Below are positions 25,201 to 28,303 of a DNA stretch of 64,000 nt, piece by piece. Source of the stretch: Microglena sp. YARC (Eukaryota; Chlorophyta; Chlorophyceae; Chlamydomonadales; Chlamydomonadaceae). The DNA is taken from the NCBI GenBank assembly GCA_022414725.1, contig CM039465.1:38805754-38869753 (forward strand), given 5' to 3'. Made by a program: the position numbers and the translations under genes. Numbering within the stretch: position 1 is the stretch's first letter; every line of letters starts with the position of its first letter. The notes below the pieces were generated by a model, which did no database searches, was not told where the DNA came from, and saw only the letters and a program-made list of their open reading frames with translations.

Positions 25201-27159
25201 ACTGTCATGTGTAACCCGCATACTGTCATGTGTAACCTGCATACTGTCACGTGTAACCCGCATACTGTCATGTGTAACCCGCATACTGTCATGTGTAACC
25301 TGCATACTGTCACGTGTAACCCGCATACTGTCATGTGTCTTTCGAAAGACCGACGCCCACTATCAGTGTGCACGTCCTGCTCAGCCAGGTCCCCTTCCGT
25401 CGAAGGAGATTTCCTCAGACAGCCGAGCTGCACTTTGGTTCTTGGGGGGATCGAACTCGGGGTGCTTGGCGACCGTTCGCTCCAAGCAGGCCCTCAACAA
25501 CTCCATCAATTGTAACCAATGAGGAAAACGTGGTAATCGATGAGGGAACGCGAGGATCGTTATCCGCCACAAGAGGTAGAGGTGGTGGTGCTGTGGTGTG
25601 ACAGATGGTCGGGGGCACCCATTCTACACAGAGACCCTTTGAAGGGGGGTGGAGTGTGACAGATGGTCGGGGGCACCCATATTACACTGATACCCTATGA
25701 AGGGGGGTGAAGTGTAACACATGGTCAGGGGCACCCATACTTCACAGATACCCTTTGAAGGGGGGTGAAGTGTGACAGATGGCTGGAGGAGCCCATACTT
25801 CTAATGCACAATTCACACACACACCACACACACACACACCAGCCCCCCCCACACACCACACACACACCACCAACCCCACCCACCCACACACACTCATACA
25901 CACACCCCACACACACCAACCCTGCCTTGCAGAGGCCCTTCACAACGAGTTTTGGAGGAGCCCATACTACTAATGCACAATTCACACACACACCACACAC
26001 ACAACACCAACCCCACCCACCTACACACACACTCGTACACACACCCCACACACACCAACCCTACCTTGCAGAGGCCCTTCACAACGAGTATTGGAGGAGC
26101 CCATACTACTCGAGACTTCCCCTGATCGGTCATCACATTTCCCCCTGTTGCGCACAACCAACCTCACACATGTGCAGGGAACGGCAAATAATATGATGTT
26201 TACCAAAGACGAGTATGATATCATATGATATCATACACAAATCATATGATTTAATATCATATGATATGATGCCCCAGGCCAAAGTTACCTAGCCAGACTG
26301 CCGGCATCATATGATATCATATGATATCATATTGCCGATCCCTACACATGTGCAGTGCATCCTCCATTTGCTCACAACCTACCTTTGTTGGTTGGGCCCA
26401 GTGAAAGCAAACGGGCTGGCCCACTCACATCTCGCCTCGCAATAAGGCATACTATTAATTTTGTTTATGTATGTATTTGCCACCTACCACGCACATGTGT
26501 AGTGCACCCTCTCTTTGCTCACAACCTGCCTTTGGCTGTTGGGCCCAGTGAAAGCAAACAGGCTGGCCCCCTCACTTCTCACCTCGTAAGGAGGCATACT
26601 ATTAATTTTCTTAATGGATTTATTTTGTGTTTCTATTTATTTAAGTGATGTATTTATTTTATGCATTTATTTATTTATGTTCTGTATTTATTTCATTTAC
26701 TTATTTATTTTATGTATATTCTATGTCTTTATTCATTGTATGCATTTATTTTATGCATTTATTTATGTTATATATTTATTTTATGTACTTATTTATTTAA
26801 AGTATATTGTATGTATTTATTTATTTTAATTTCCACGTACCTCACACATGTGCAGTGCACCCTCTCTTTGCTCTCAACCTATCTTTGGTGGTTGGGTCCA
26901 TGGAAAGCAAACAGGCTGGCCCCCTCACCTCTTGCCTCATAATAAGGCATCCAATTTATCTATTTTATTTATTTATTTTATGTATTTATTTTATCTTTTT
27001 ATTTTATATTTGTATTTATTGTATTCATTGTATCTTCCACGTACCTCACACATGTGCAGGGCTCCCTCTCCAAAGCGTAGCTTCAAAAGCTCAGTGGTGC
27101 GTATGTTTGCGGCACACTCATAATCAGAGCAGTACAGCAGCTTGGTGGCCAGGATGGAT
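1100..27159 (-). CDS. APC2: Anaphase-promoting complex subunit 2 (cullin-like scaffold), 3' half of gene, 8 exons
   Basis: APC2 is the cullin-related scaffold of the APC/C ubiquitin ligase; its C-terminal part binds the RING subunit APC11 and drives cell-cycle protein degradation in the nucleus and cytosol. Exons, in transcript order: 27159-27045, 24334-24255, 23016-22923, 21518-21390, 16639-16517, 15082-14929, 3158-2972, 1229-1100. Together they encode about 338 residues. Every intron begins GT and ends AG, and every phase matches (0,2,0,0,0,1,2). Diagnostic family blocks appear in the expected order: ELLKLRFGE, HMCE then VMLKDIADSKRIN, SATIISHLYWP, PRKLQWKPHLG, LLMQFNDEEQLNA, GMLTNYKELPLDRLHSMLRMF and YDKSVELLSAFL. 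This corresponds to the cullin-homology C-terminal half plus the terminal winged helix. The N-terminal half is not found; it should lie above 27159, in satellite, in the gap or elsewhere. Family recognition is from memory; the exon structure is read from the sequence. Confidence 0.93.
1230..1955. repeat. TG-rich minisatellite (TGTTGTGTTGCGTGTTGTGG)
   Basis: Irregular units of about 40 bp containing GTGTTGTGTTGCG and GGTAGGGGG separate the last-exon edge copies of APC2. Both strands are open because of the composition. Confidence 0.9.
1775..1819 (-). pseudogene. APC2 last-exon 5' edge copy, acceptor lost
   Basis: The copy encodes YDKSVELLSAFLTHL at the same phase as the true exon, but the acceptor AG has become GG. 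It is followed by TG-rich repeat instead of the LVGRE continuation. Confidence 0.85.
1956..2000 (-). pseudogene. APC2 last-exon 5' edge copy with intact acceptor
   Basis: This is a second copy of the YDKSVELLSAFLTHL edge. Here the acceptor (CTCCAG) is intact, so splicing could use it, giving a His/Thr-rich C-terminus read from the TG repeat on the opposite strand instead of the conserved end. Confidence 0.8.
2003..2700. repeat. (TAATG)n tract, C run, and 30-bp minisatellite
   Basis: 2003-2151 holds nothing recognised. At 2152-2202 is a (TGTAA)n tract; at 2220-2247 a C run with CA repeat; at 2330-2440 repeats of CAATCCCGTCTTTCCAACCC; at 2440-2690, 30-bp units alternating TCCATATCATTCAAACCC and ..CATACCTTTGAAACCC forms. 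The 30-bp length keeps frames open on both strands. Confidence 0.9.
2701..2867. repeat. GGT/GGA-rich tract
   Basis: A short purine-rich microsatellite-like stretch inside the last APC2 intron, ending at the decayed exon copy. Confidence 0.7.
2868..2931 (-). pseudogene. Decayed copy of APC2 exon 2972-3158 (3' end and donor)
   Basis: The minus strand reads NYKGLPLHRLRSMLQMF, then a frameshift and the same GTGAGT donor context. The copy includes the following intronic bases (AAAGGATTTC context), so exon end and intron start were duplicated together. Confidence 0.88.
2972..3158 (-). CDS. APC2: APC2 exon, GMLTNYKELPLDRLHSMLRMF
   Basis: The 187-bp exon has 2+183+2 bases, with acceptor GTCGCAG and donor GTGAGT. 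An acidic linker (DFGAEDEVPATVTSG, EEMSPFE) precedes the highly diagnostic YIYGMLTNYKELPLDRLHSM then LRMFVVSP, the conserved helix leading into the winged-helix domain. The intron upstream runs to 14928 and is filled with satellite. A decayed tandem copy of the 3' part with its donor lies at 2868-2931. Confidence 0.95.
3159..6913. repeat. 11-bp satellite, left block (inside APC2 intron)
   Basis: Monomers are TTGATTGCTTG and TTGATTGATTG, with TTTGATACATTG closing a higher-order unit of about 55 bp. Monomers at the left edge (3170-3650) are diverged (TGTCGATTG forms); the centre is homogeneous; beyond about 6100 many one-base indels appear. No monomer contains a stop on the minus strand, which creates very long Asn/Gln/Ser-rich open frames. 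Confidence 0.97.
6914..7425 (-). mobile_element. 5'-truncated LINE-like element with (TGTAA)n tail
   Basis: On the minus strand there is an open-frame remnant, a 3' untranslated part and then six (TGTAA) units (6914-6944). The 3' part (about 6945-7110) is a nearly exact inverted copy of 48495-48655. The element interrupts the 11-bp satellite and is in the same orientation as APC2, so its TGTAA tail is in sense within the intron. Confidence 0.75.
7198..7425 (-). pseudogene. 3' end of an unidentified retroelement-like ORF
   Basis: The minus-strand frame has about 75 codons ending in TAA at 7198-7200 and is cut at the 5' side by the satellite. It reads VIRLRYQKLFTDIYRHVQED, VWNVEFCDSTFRTFMN, FWSNLADYLSTCRRA and ends CLVAP. 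The composition is protein-like and unlike the neighbouring repeats. The family is not recognised; the retroelement assignment rests on position before the tail. Confidence 0.5.
7428..11395. repeat. 11-bp satellite, right block
   Basis: Same monomers as the left block. The right edge (11220-11395) again has diverged TGTCGATTG forms. Frequent one-base insertions and losses from 8400 to 11200 look like sequencing errors or real decay. Confidence 0.96.
11396..12640. other. Unique-looking APC2 intron sequence with a 70-bp direct repeat
   Basis: A segment beginning CACGTGAGCAATTCATAATG occurs at 11947-12020 and again at 12571-12645, flanking about 550 bp. A minus-strand frame at 11442-11666 (SELQEEEQSANAKP) is protein-like, but its phase does not fit between the flanking APC2 exons. 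No gene is claimed. Confidence 0.5.
12650..13280. repeat. CATGCATG/CAATCAATCCATC minisatellite
   Basis: Irregular tandem units combine palindromic (CATG/GCAT) runs, ATCAATCCATCAATC tetranucleotide-like runs and TACCATGCTCAATG. It lies within the large APC2 intron. Confidence 0.92.
13281..13532. other. Intron sequence, possible truncated MITE edge
   Basis: At 13303 the bases TTACAAGTAGGGACCAGCA resemble the end of the nearby MITE family. Nothing else is recognised. Confidence 0.4.
13533..13712. mobile_element. hAT-like MITE copy 1 (palindromic CATATGATATC family)
   Basis: Starts TAGGGACCGGCATATC and ends TTGCCGTTCCCTA, inverted termini shared with the other copies. The interior is dense in TCATATGATATCATATGA palindromes and contains GTTGACCAA and CAGACTGCCGG landmarks. 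No clear 8-bp duplication is visible at this copy. Confidence 0.8.
13713..14559. other. APC2 intron sequence with short dispersed-repeat fragments
   Basis: 13905-13960 (GGGGCGTGGTGTTAAGGG) matches the tail module of the SINE candidate. 14091-14140 (TTACAGTCCAGGGGTAGGCC) matches 22065-22120. ACGCCACGTGG occurs twice. The plus-strand frame at 14175-14516 has no recognisable motif and is not claimed as a gene. Confidence 0.5.
14560..14928 (-). repeat. Minisatellite grown from an APC2 exon donor junction
   Basis: Several units of roughly 50-75 bp repeat the last bases of exon 14929-15082 and its donor (minus: AACTAGATGGCAAGCTACATG then GTAGGT context), alternating with GGTATGGTGTGGTACATGGG-like spacer. 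Confidence 0.85.
14929..15082 (-). CDS. APC2: APC2 exon, helix LVRQKMLFWVNNGVVEE and linker
   Basis: The 154-bp exon has 51 codons plus one base. The acceptor is CATGCAG. The donor GTAGGT is chosen because phase 1 joins the next exon (two leading bases) in frame. VTLVRQKMLFWVNNGVVEES matches the R..L..WV..GVL.E motif of APC2, followed by a Ser/Gly-rich linker. The donor side grades into a minisatellite (14560-14928) made of copies of the last part of the exon and its donor. A diverged copy of the 5' part lies at 15482-15550. Confidence 0.88.
15130..15479. repeat. 79-bp tandem repeat, about 4.4 copies
   Basis: Units start at 15130, 15209, 15288, 15367 and 15446 with exact 79-bp spacing and very few substitutions. 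They lie between the two copies of an APC2 exon edge, and the last unit runs directly into the copy at 15482. Confidence 0.93.
15482..15550 (-). pseudogene. Truncated copy of APC2 exon 14929-15082
   Basis: The minus strand reads VGLSVTLVRQKMLFWINDGV then VQE after a CATGCAG acceptor. It has several conservative changes relative to the true exon, and then the homology stops. Confidence 0.88.
15620..15927. repeat. Repeats of the APC2 exon-5 donor context
   Basis: Repeated GAGGCACACTCACCGCCTCAC segments with spacers containing TTATTTTATTTTGGGTTAAC. They derive from the donor side of the exon copies to the right but keep almost no coding sequence. Confidence 0.75.
15928..16425 (-). pseudogene. 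Four tandem 3'-part copies of APC2 exon 16517-16639
   Basis: Copies lie at about 16353-16425, 16193-16266, 16065-16140 and 15928-15975. The first three keep PI.AT.LMQ.NDEEQLNA then QLSEA and a good donor (GTGAGT or GTAAGT). All lack the VELEISLAG half; each begins near a potential AG just before CCTCCCATC. Substitutions are mostly conservative (for example M to I, L to M). They could be decaying debris or cassette-like alternative exons. Confidence 0.85.
16517..16639 (-). CDS. APC2: APC2 exon, VELEISLAG to QFNDEEQLNA
   Basis: The 123-bp exon is exactly 41 codons in phase 0, with acceptor CCACCAG and donor GTGAGT. It encodes VELEISLAGVEVDF, then VSPIMATLLMQFNDEEQLNA and AQLSEA. This matches the APC2 V..E.....F.V.P..A...QF segment at the start of the winged-helix-like region. 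It is the only copy with the full 5' half; four shorter copies follow between 15928 and 16425. Confidence 0.93.
16640..17086. repeat. (TGAA)n, dispersed repeat segment, (TA)n, G-rich run
   Basis: 16670-16748 is (ATGA)n. 16770-16860 and 16885-16955 are two copies of a GGCGTGAGGTTGAGGGGGCC segment, found inverted near 26400-26950. 16853-16872 is (TA)n. 16958-17022 is an almost pure G run with scattered A, able to form G-quadruplexes on the plus strand. Confidence 0.9.
17087..17800. repeat. (TGTAA/TGCAA) pentanucleotide array and (TGAA)n
   Basis: 17087-17545 is a long array of TGTAA with interspersed TGCAA and CGAATGTAA variants forming a higher-order pattern. 17560-17790 changes to ATGAATGA-type repeats. 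On the APC2 (minus) strand the array reads TTACA. Confidence 0.95.
17801..18241. other. AT-rich intron sequence with about 60-bp repeats
   Basis: 17840-17985 has three diverged units containing TTTAAATTTATGTTTGATTTAACA and CATATGC. 17979-18015 (ATTACATTACATT then GTCAAAGTCTACTT) looks like a remnant of the LINE-like 3' end. 18020-18233: nothing recognised. Confidence 0.55.
18242..18429. mobile_element. hAT-like MITE copy 2 with perfect 8-bp TSD
   Basis: The element is 188 bp, starting TAGGGGACGGCAATATG and ending with the imperfect inverted form TTTGCTGTTCCATA. It is flanked by CTATTTTG at 18234-18241 and 18430-18437. The 8-bp duplication and TAGGG..CGGC termini fit the hAT superfamily. No transposase is encoded. 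Confidence 0.88.
18438..18600. repeat. Tandem repeat of about 64 bp, 2.5 copies
   Basis: Units contain AGGGCCTGAAGTACAAGATAC and TACAAAATGTATTTTGAATT with small changes. Confidence 0.85.
18601..19281. mobile_element. Cluster of a second inverted-repeat element family
   Basis: The clearest copy, about 18896-19032, has arms GCAGCTTCTAGGCAGCTCC and GGAGCTGCCTAGAAGCTGC around a short AT-rich interior. Partial arms lie at 18610-18680, 18790-18820 and 19160-19200. The family recurs at 51918-52092 and 58680-58863. No protein is encoded. Confidence 0.65.
19282..19662. mobile_element. hAT-like MITE copy 3, split by a nested element
   Basis: The left end (19282-19298, TAGGGGTCGGCAATATG) and the remainder (19485-19662, ending TACCGTTCCCTA) belong to the CATATGATATC family. 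They are separated by the nested insertion at 19299-19484. Confidence 0.85.
19299..19484. mobile_element. Nested TAGGG...CCCTA element (AATATTAG family), perfect 8-bp TSD
   Basis: The 186-bp element starts TAGGGGTCGGCTTG and ends TTGCCGTTCCCTA, with an interior rich in AATATTAG. It is flanked by GCAATATG at 19291-19298 and 19485-19492; removing the element and one copy restores the host MITE. It shares termini with the CATATGATATC family but not its interior. Confidence 0.88.
19663..21247. other. APC2 intron: homopolymers and a two-copy diverged repeat
   Basis: 19663-19990 nothing recognised. 19991-20007 C run, then A run. 20190-20245 CA/ACC repeat. 20406-20434 is an uninterrupted G run of 29. 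20450-20640 and 20641-20825 are two diverged copies sharing AACTTCCTCA, GACGAGA and CGACAACGAGTAAAT-like motifs; the second has 5S-rRNA-like blocks. 20830-21097 nothing recognised. 21098-21123 G run. Confidence 0.6.
21248..21320 (-). pseudogene. 3'-edge copy of APC2 exon 21390-21518
   Basis: The minus strand repeats the KLQWKPHLG end and donor context with substitutions, then diverges into a C/A-rich tract. Confidence 0.75.
21390..21518 (-). CDS. APC2: APC2 exon, PRKLQWKPHLG block
   Basis: The 129-bp exon is exactly 43 codons, phase 0 at both ends. Acceptor ATAACGCAG and donor GTGAGA. It encodes an LP..I..AMEQYDDRYHSLK stretch followed by SPRKLQWKPHLGV, matching the YE.LKA.R.L.WK..LG block before the beta-strand region of APC2. 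Truncated copies of either edge flank it at 21248-21320 and at 21575-21845. Confidence 0.9.
21575..21845 (-). pseudogene. Three 5'-edge copies of APC2 exon 21390-21518
   Basis: Copies at about 21587-21640, 21700-21765 and 21808-21845 repeat the acceptor and QDSASPEQQL..A..IIAAM coding part with divergence. They are separated by a GTGTGTGCGTGAATCATATA spacer and lead into a (TG)n tract at about 21850-21975. Confidence 0.82.
21846..22240. repeat. (TG)n/TATG tract and a dispersed repeat fragment
   Basis: 21850-21975 is TG-rich with TATA interruptions. 22063-22235 holds ACAGTCCAGGGGTAGGCC then TGATGAACTGAACCCCAAAC, which also occurs in both B-repeat copies (about 43000 and 62296). Confidence 0.75.
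22346..22560 (-). mobile_element. tRNA-derived SINE candidate
   Basis: On the minus strand a B box GGTTCGAATCC (22487-22497) lies about 32 bp after an A-box-like TGGTTAGGTGG (22530-22540), as in pol III tRNA promoters. The flanking bases do not fold into a full cloverleaf (no pairing acceptor stem), so this is not called a tRNA gene. The tail module (AACGCCTGGTGGGGCGTGG) recurs at 13905 and, inverted, near 55890. A second head-plus-tail copy lies at 55687-55915. Confidence 0.5.
22575..22915. repeat. GGT-rich minisatellite
   Basis: Units of about 50-60 bp contain GGTGATGATTGTAGTGGTGG and GGTTATAGGTGGTG; they end directly at an APC2 donor site. Confidence 0.9.
22923..23016 (-). CDS. APC2: APC2 exon, SATIISHLYWP block
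   Basis: The 94-bp exon has one base plus 31 codons, with acceptor TCTGGCAG and donor GTAGGA. It contains LSATIISHLYWPKADDAK, equivalent to the hydrophobic block ending in WP of other APC2 proteins. The acceptor was chosen because it is the one that joins the preceding phase-2 exon in frame; a reading extending further 5' (HYDRQDADSG) would break phase. A partial second copy lies at 23198-23293. Confidence 0.88.
23017..23197. repeat. GTT/AGT triplet repeat between exon copies
   Basis: (GTTGTTAGT)n and (GGTGTTAGT)n tract separating the true APC2 exon from its partial copy. Confidence 0.85.
23198..23293 (-). pseudogene. Partial copy of APC2 exon 22923-23016
   Basis: The minus strand has the same acceptor context and AASTEMKAMALTTLSATII, then runs into GTT/AGT triplet repeats (23041-23190). 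The homology extends upstream of the acceptor into the intron. Confidence 0.85.
23340..23524. mobile_element. hAT-like MITE copy 4 with near-perfect 8-bp TSD
   Basis: The 185-bp element starts TAGGGAAAGGCAATATG and ends GCTGGTTCCTA. Flanks are GTTACAAG (23332-23339) and GTTATAAG (23525-23532), one mismatch. The interior has an added (TA)n tract at 23390-23410. Confidence 0.85.
23581..24254 (-). repeat. Five tandem donor-edge copies of APC2 exon 24255-24334
   Basis: Copies at about 23581-23618, 23727-23764, 23874-23908, 24020-24057 and 24141-24177 each repeat the AIKAEQMQD-donor part (plus strand: TGTCTTACATTTGCTCTGCC), about 120-150 bp apart. Spacers share GTGCTATATACAGCGCCGTA and GACAACCCCCAAAGACTCC. 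Confidence 0.88.
24255..24334 (-). CDS. APC2: APC2 exon, VMLKD block
   Basis: The 80-bp exon encodes VMLKDIADSKRINMNI followed by RAIKAEQMQD and ends in phase 2. The acceptor is CCACCAG and the donor is GTGCGC. VML.D.ADS.R is one of the most conserved APC2 stretches and directly follows the CE of the upstream exon. Five truncated copies of the donor-side end lie immediately downstream (23581-24177) and one acceptor-side copy lies upstream (24811-24838). Confidence 0.92.
24335..24810. repeat. GGT-rich minisatellite between two APC2 exon-edge copies
   Basis: Units of about 75 bp contain GTTGGTAATGGTGGTGTTGG and AGTAGTGGTAACCGTGTTGG. Multiples of three keep a Gly/Val-rich frame open on the plus strand and a Thr/Asn-rich one on the minus strand; neither is a gene. 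Confidence 0.92.
24811..24838 (-). pseudogene. Acceptor-edge copy of APC2 exon 24255-24334
   Basis: The minus strand after a CACCAG acceptor reads MMLKDIADS, then diverges. It lies on the other side of the GGT-rich minisatellite from the true exon. Confidence 0.85.
24839..25599. repeat. Duplicated intron segments and 21-bp minisatellite
   Basis: CCAATGAGGAAAACGTGGT..TCGAT segments lie at 24953-25010 and 25513-25570. TCGAAAGACCGACGCCCACTATC-like segments lie at about 25023 and 25343. 25120-25340 is a 21-bp array (AACCCGCATACTGTCATGTGT and variants). No coding match to APC2 was found. Confidence 0.85.
25600..26166. repeat. 64-bp repeats and CA-rich repeats
   Basis: 25600-25790 has three units containing TGACAGATGGTCGGGGGCACC and CCCTTTGAAGGGGGGTG. 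25790-26110 has three units containing AGGCCCTTCACAACGAGT and CCCATACTACTAATGCAC with CACACACC tracts between. Confidence 0.88.
26175..26344. mobile_element. hAT-like MITE copy 5 with perfect 8-bp TSD
   Basis: The 170-bp element starts CAGGGAACGGCAAATAATATG and ends TTGCCGATCCCTA. It is flanked by CACATGTG at 26167-26174 and 26345-26352. The target is a truncated copy of the last bases of APC2 exon 27045-27159, so the exon-edge duplication predates this insertion. Confidence 0.9.
26345..27031 (-). repeat. Tandem donor-edge copies of APC2 exon 27045-27159 with TTTA spacers
   Basis: Copies of the CACACATGTGCAG exon end and its donor context lie at about 26346, 26490 and 26836; a fourth flanks the MITE at 26159-26174. 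Each is followed by a GGGCCCAGTGAAAGCAAAC-type segment and AT-rich TTTA repeat (longest about 26605-26830 and 26950-27031). The same segment occurs inverted at 16770-16950. Confidence 0.8.
27045..27159 (-). CDS. APC2: APC2 exon (first visible), cullin-homology core
   Basis: The minus-strand exon is 115 bp: one base completing a split codon, then 38 codons ending LHMCE. Acceptor GCACAG lies just above 27159 and donor GTACGT just below 27045. The block NIRTTELLKLRFGEGALHMCE matches the APC2 segment that precedes the VMLKD motif, and the next exon continues it exactly in phase 0. The exon supplying the first two bases of the split codon was not found. Confidence 0.9.
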
Positions 27160-27730
27160 CTGTGCATCACGTGGGGGAAATGGGGGAATGAGGAAATGTT
27201 TTCAACATGCAGATTGGCATACATGTTTTGTTTTTAACCTACAGATTAGCATACATGTTTTGCTTTCAACATGCAGATTGGCATACATGTTTTGTTTTCA
27301 ACATGCAGATTGGCATACATGTTTTGCTTTCAACATGCAGATTGGCATACATGTTTTGTTTTCAACATGCAGATTGGCATACATGTTTTGTTTTCAACAT
27401 GCAGATTGGCATACATGTTTTGTTTTCAACATGCAGATTAGCATACATGTTTTGTTTTCAACATGCAGATTGGCATACATGTTTTGTTTTCAACATGCAG
27501 ATTAGCATACATGTTTTGTTTTCAACATGCAGATTGGCATACATGTTTTGTTTTCAACATGCAGATTAGCTTACATGTTTTGTTTTCAACATGCAGATTA
27601 GCTTACATGTTTTGTTTTCAACATGCAGATTAGCTTACATGTTTTGTTTTGGGCATGATGTTCATGAGTCCCTCTTGGCTCCGTCAAGCCGTGGACACAT
27701 GTGGAGACCCATAGGGCACCAGGGAAAATG
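27160..27730. repeat. 32-bp minisatellite upstream of the first visible APC2 exon
   Basis: 27205-27645 holds about 13 units of 32 bp (TTCAACATGCAGATTGGCAT plus ACATGTTTTG and T runs) with few substitutions. 27650-27730 is unique but no APC2 exon was recognised in it. Confidence 0.93.
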
Positions 27731-27733
27731 CCC

Positions 27734-27767
<34 letters not shown>

Positions 27768-28053
27768 CATTATTATTATTATTATTATTATCATCATCAC
27801 CATCCTCATCCTCATCACCATCATCATCCTCATGATCCTCATCCTCATCCTCCTCCTCCTACTACTTATTACCATCCTCATCTCCATCATCATCCTCATG
27901 ATCCTACTCCTCCTTCTCCTCCTCCTCCTCCTACTACTACTACTTATCACCATCCTCATCACCATCATCATCCTCATGATCCTCCTCCTCCTCCTCCTAC
28001 TACTACTACTATTACTACTACTTATCACCATCCCCATGATCCTCCTCCTCCTC

Positions 28054-28098
<45 letters not shown>

Positions 28099-28303
28099 AT
28101 CACCATCCTCATCACCATCCTCATCCTCATGACCCTCCTCCTCCTCCTCCTCCTCCTACTACTACTACTACTACTTATCACCATCCTCACCATCATCCTC
28201 ATGACCCTCCTCCTCCTCCTCCTCCTCCTCCTCCTCCTCCTACTACTACTACTACTTATCACCATCCTCATCACCATCCTCATCCTCATGATCCTCCTCC
28301 TAA
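27731..28303. repeat. Triplet repeats (TTA, CTC, TAC) with CATCCTCATGATCC motifs
   Basis: An ATT run (27734-27790) followed by several cycles of CTC runs, TAC runs and TTATCACCATCCTCATCACC. It is strongly pyrimidine-biased on the plus strand. Confidence 0.95.

Noticed and set aside
25343..25560. DVHTDSGRRSFE and LMELLRACLERTVAKH frames considered as APC2 exons
   Set aside because: The first resembled the CE.....DS.RR part of APC2, but the true exon with VMLKDIADSKRIN was then found at 24255-24334 with perfect phase. The second matches nothing in APC2.
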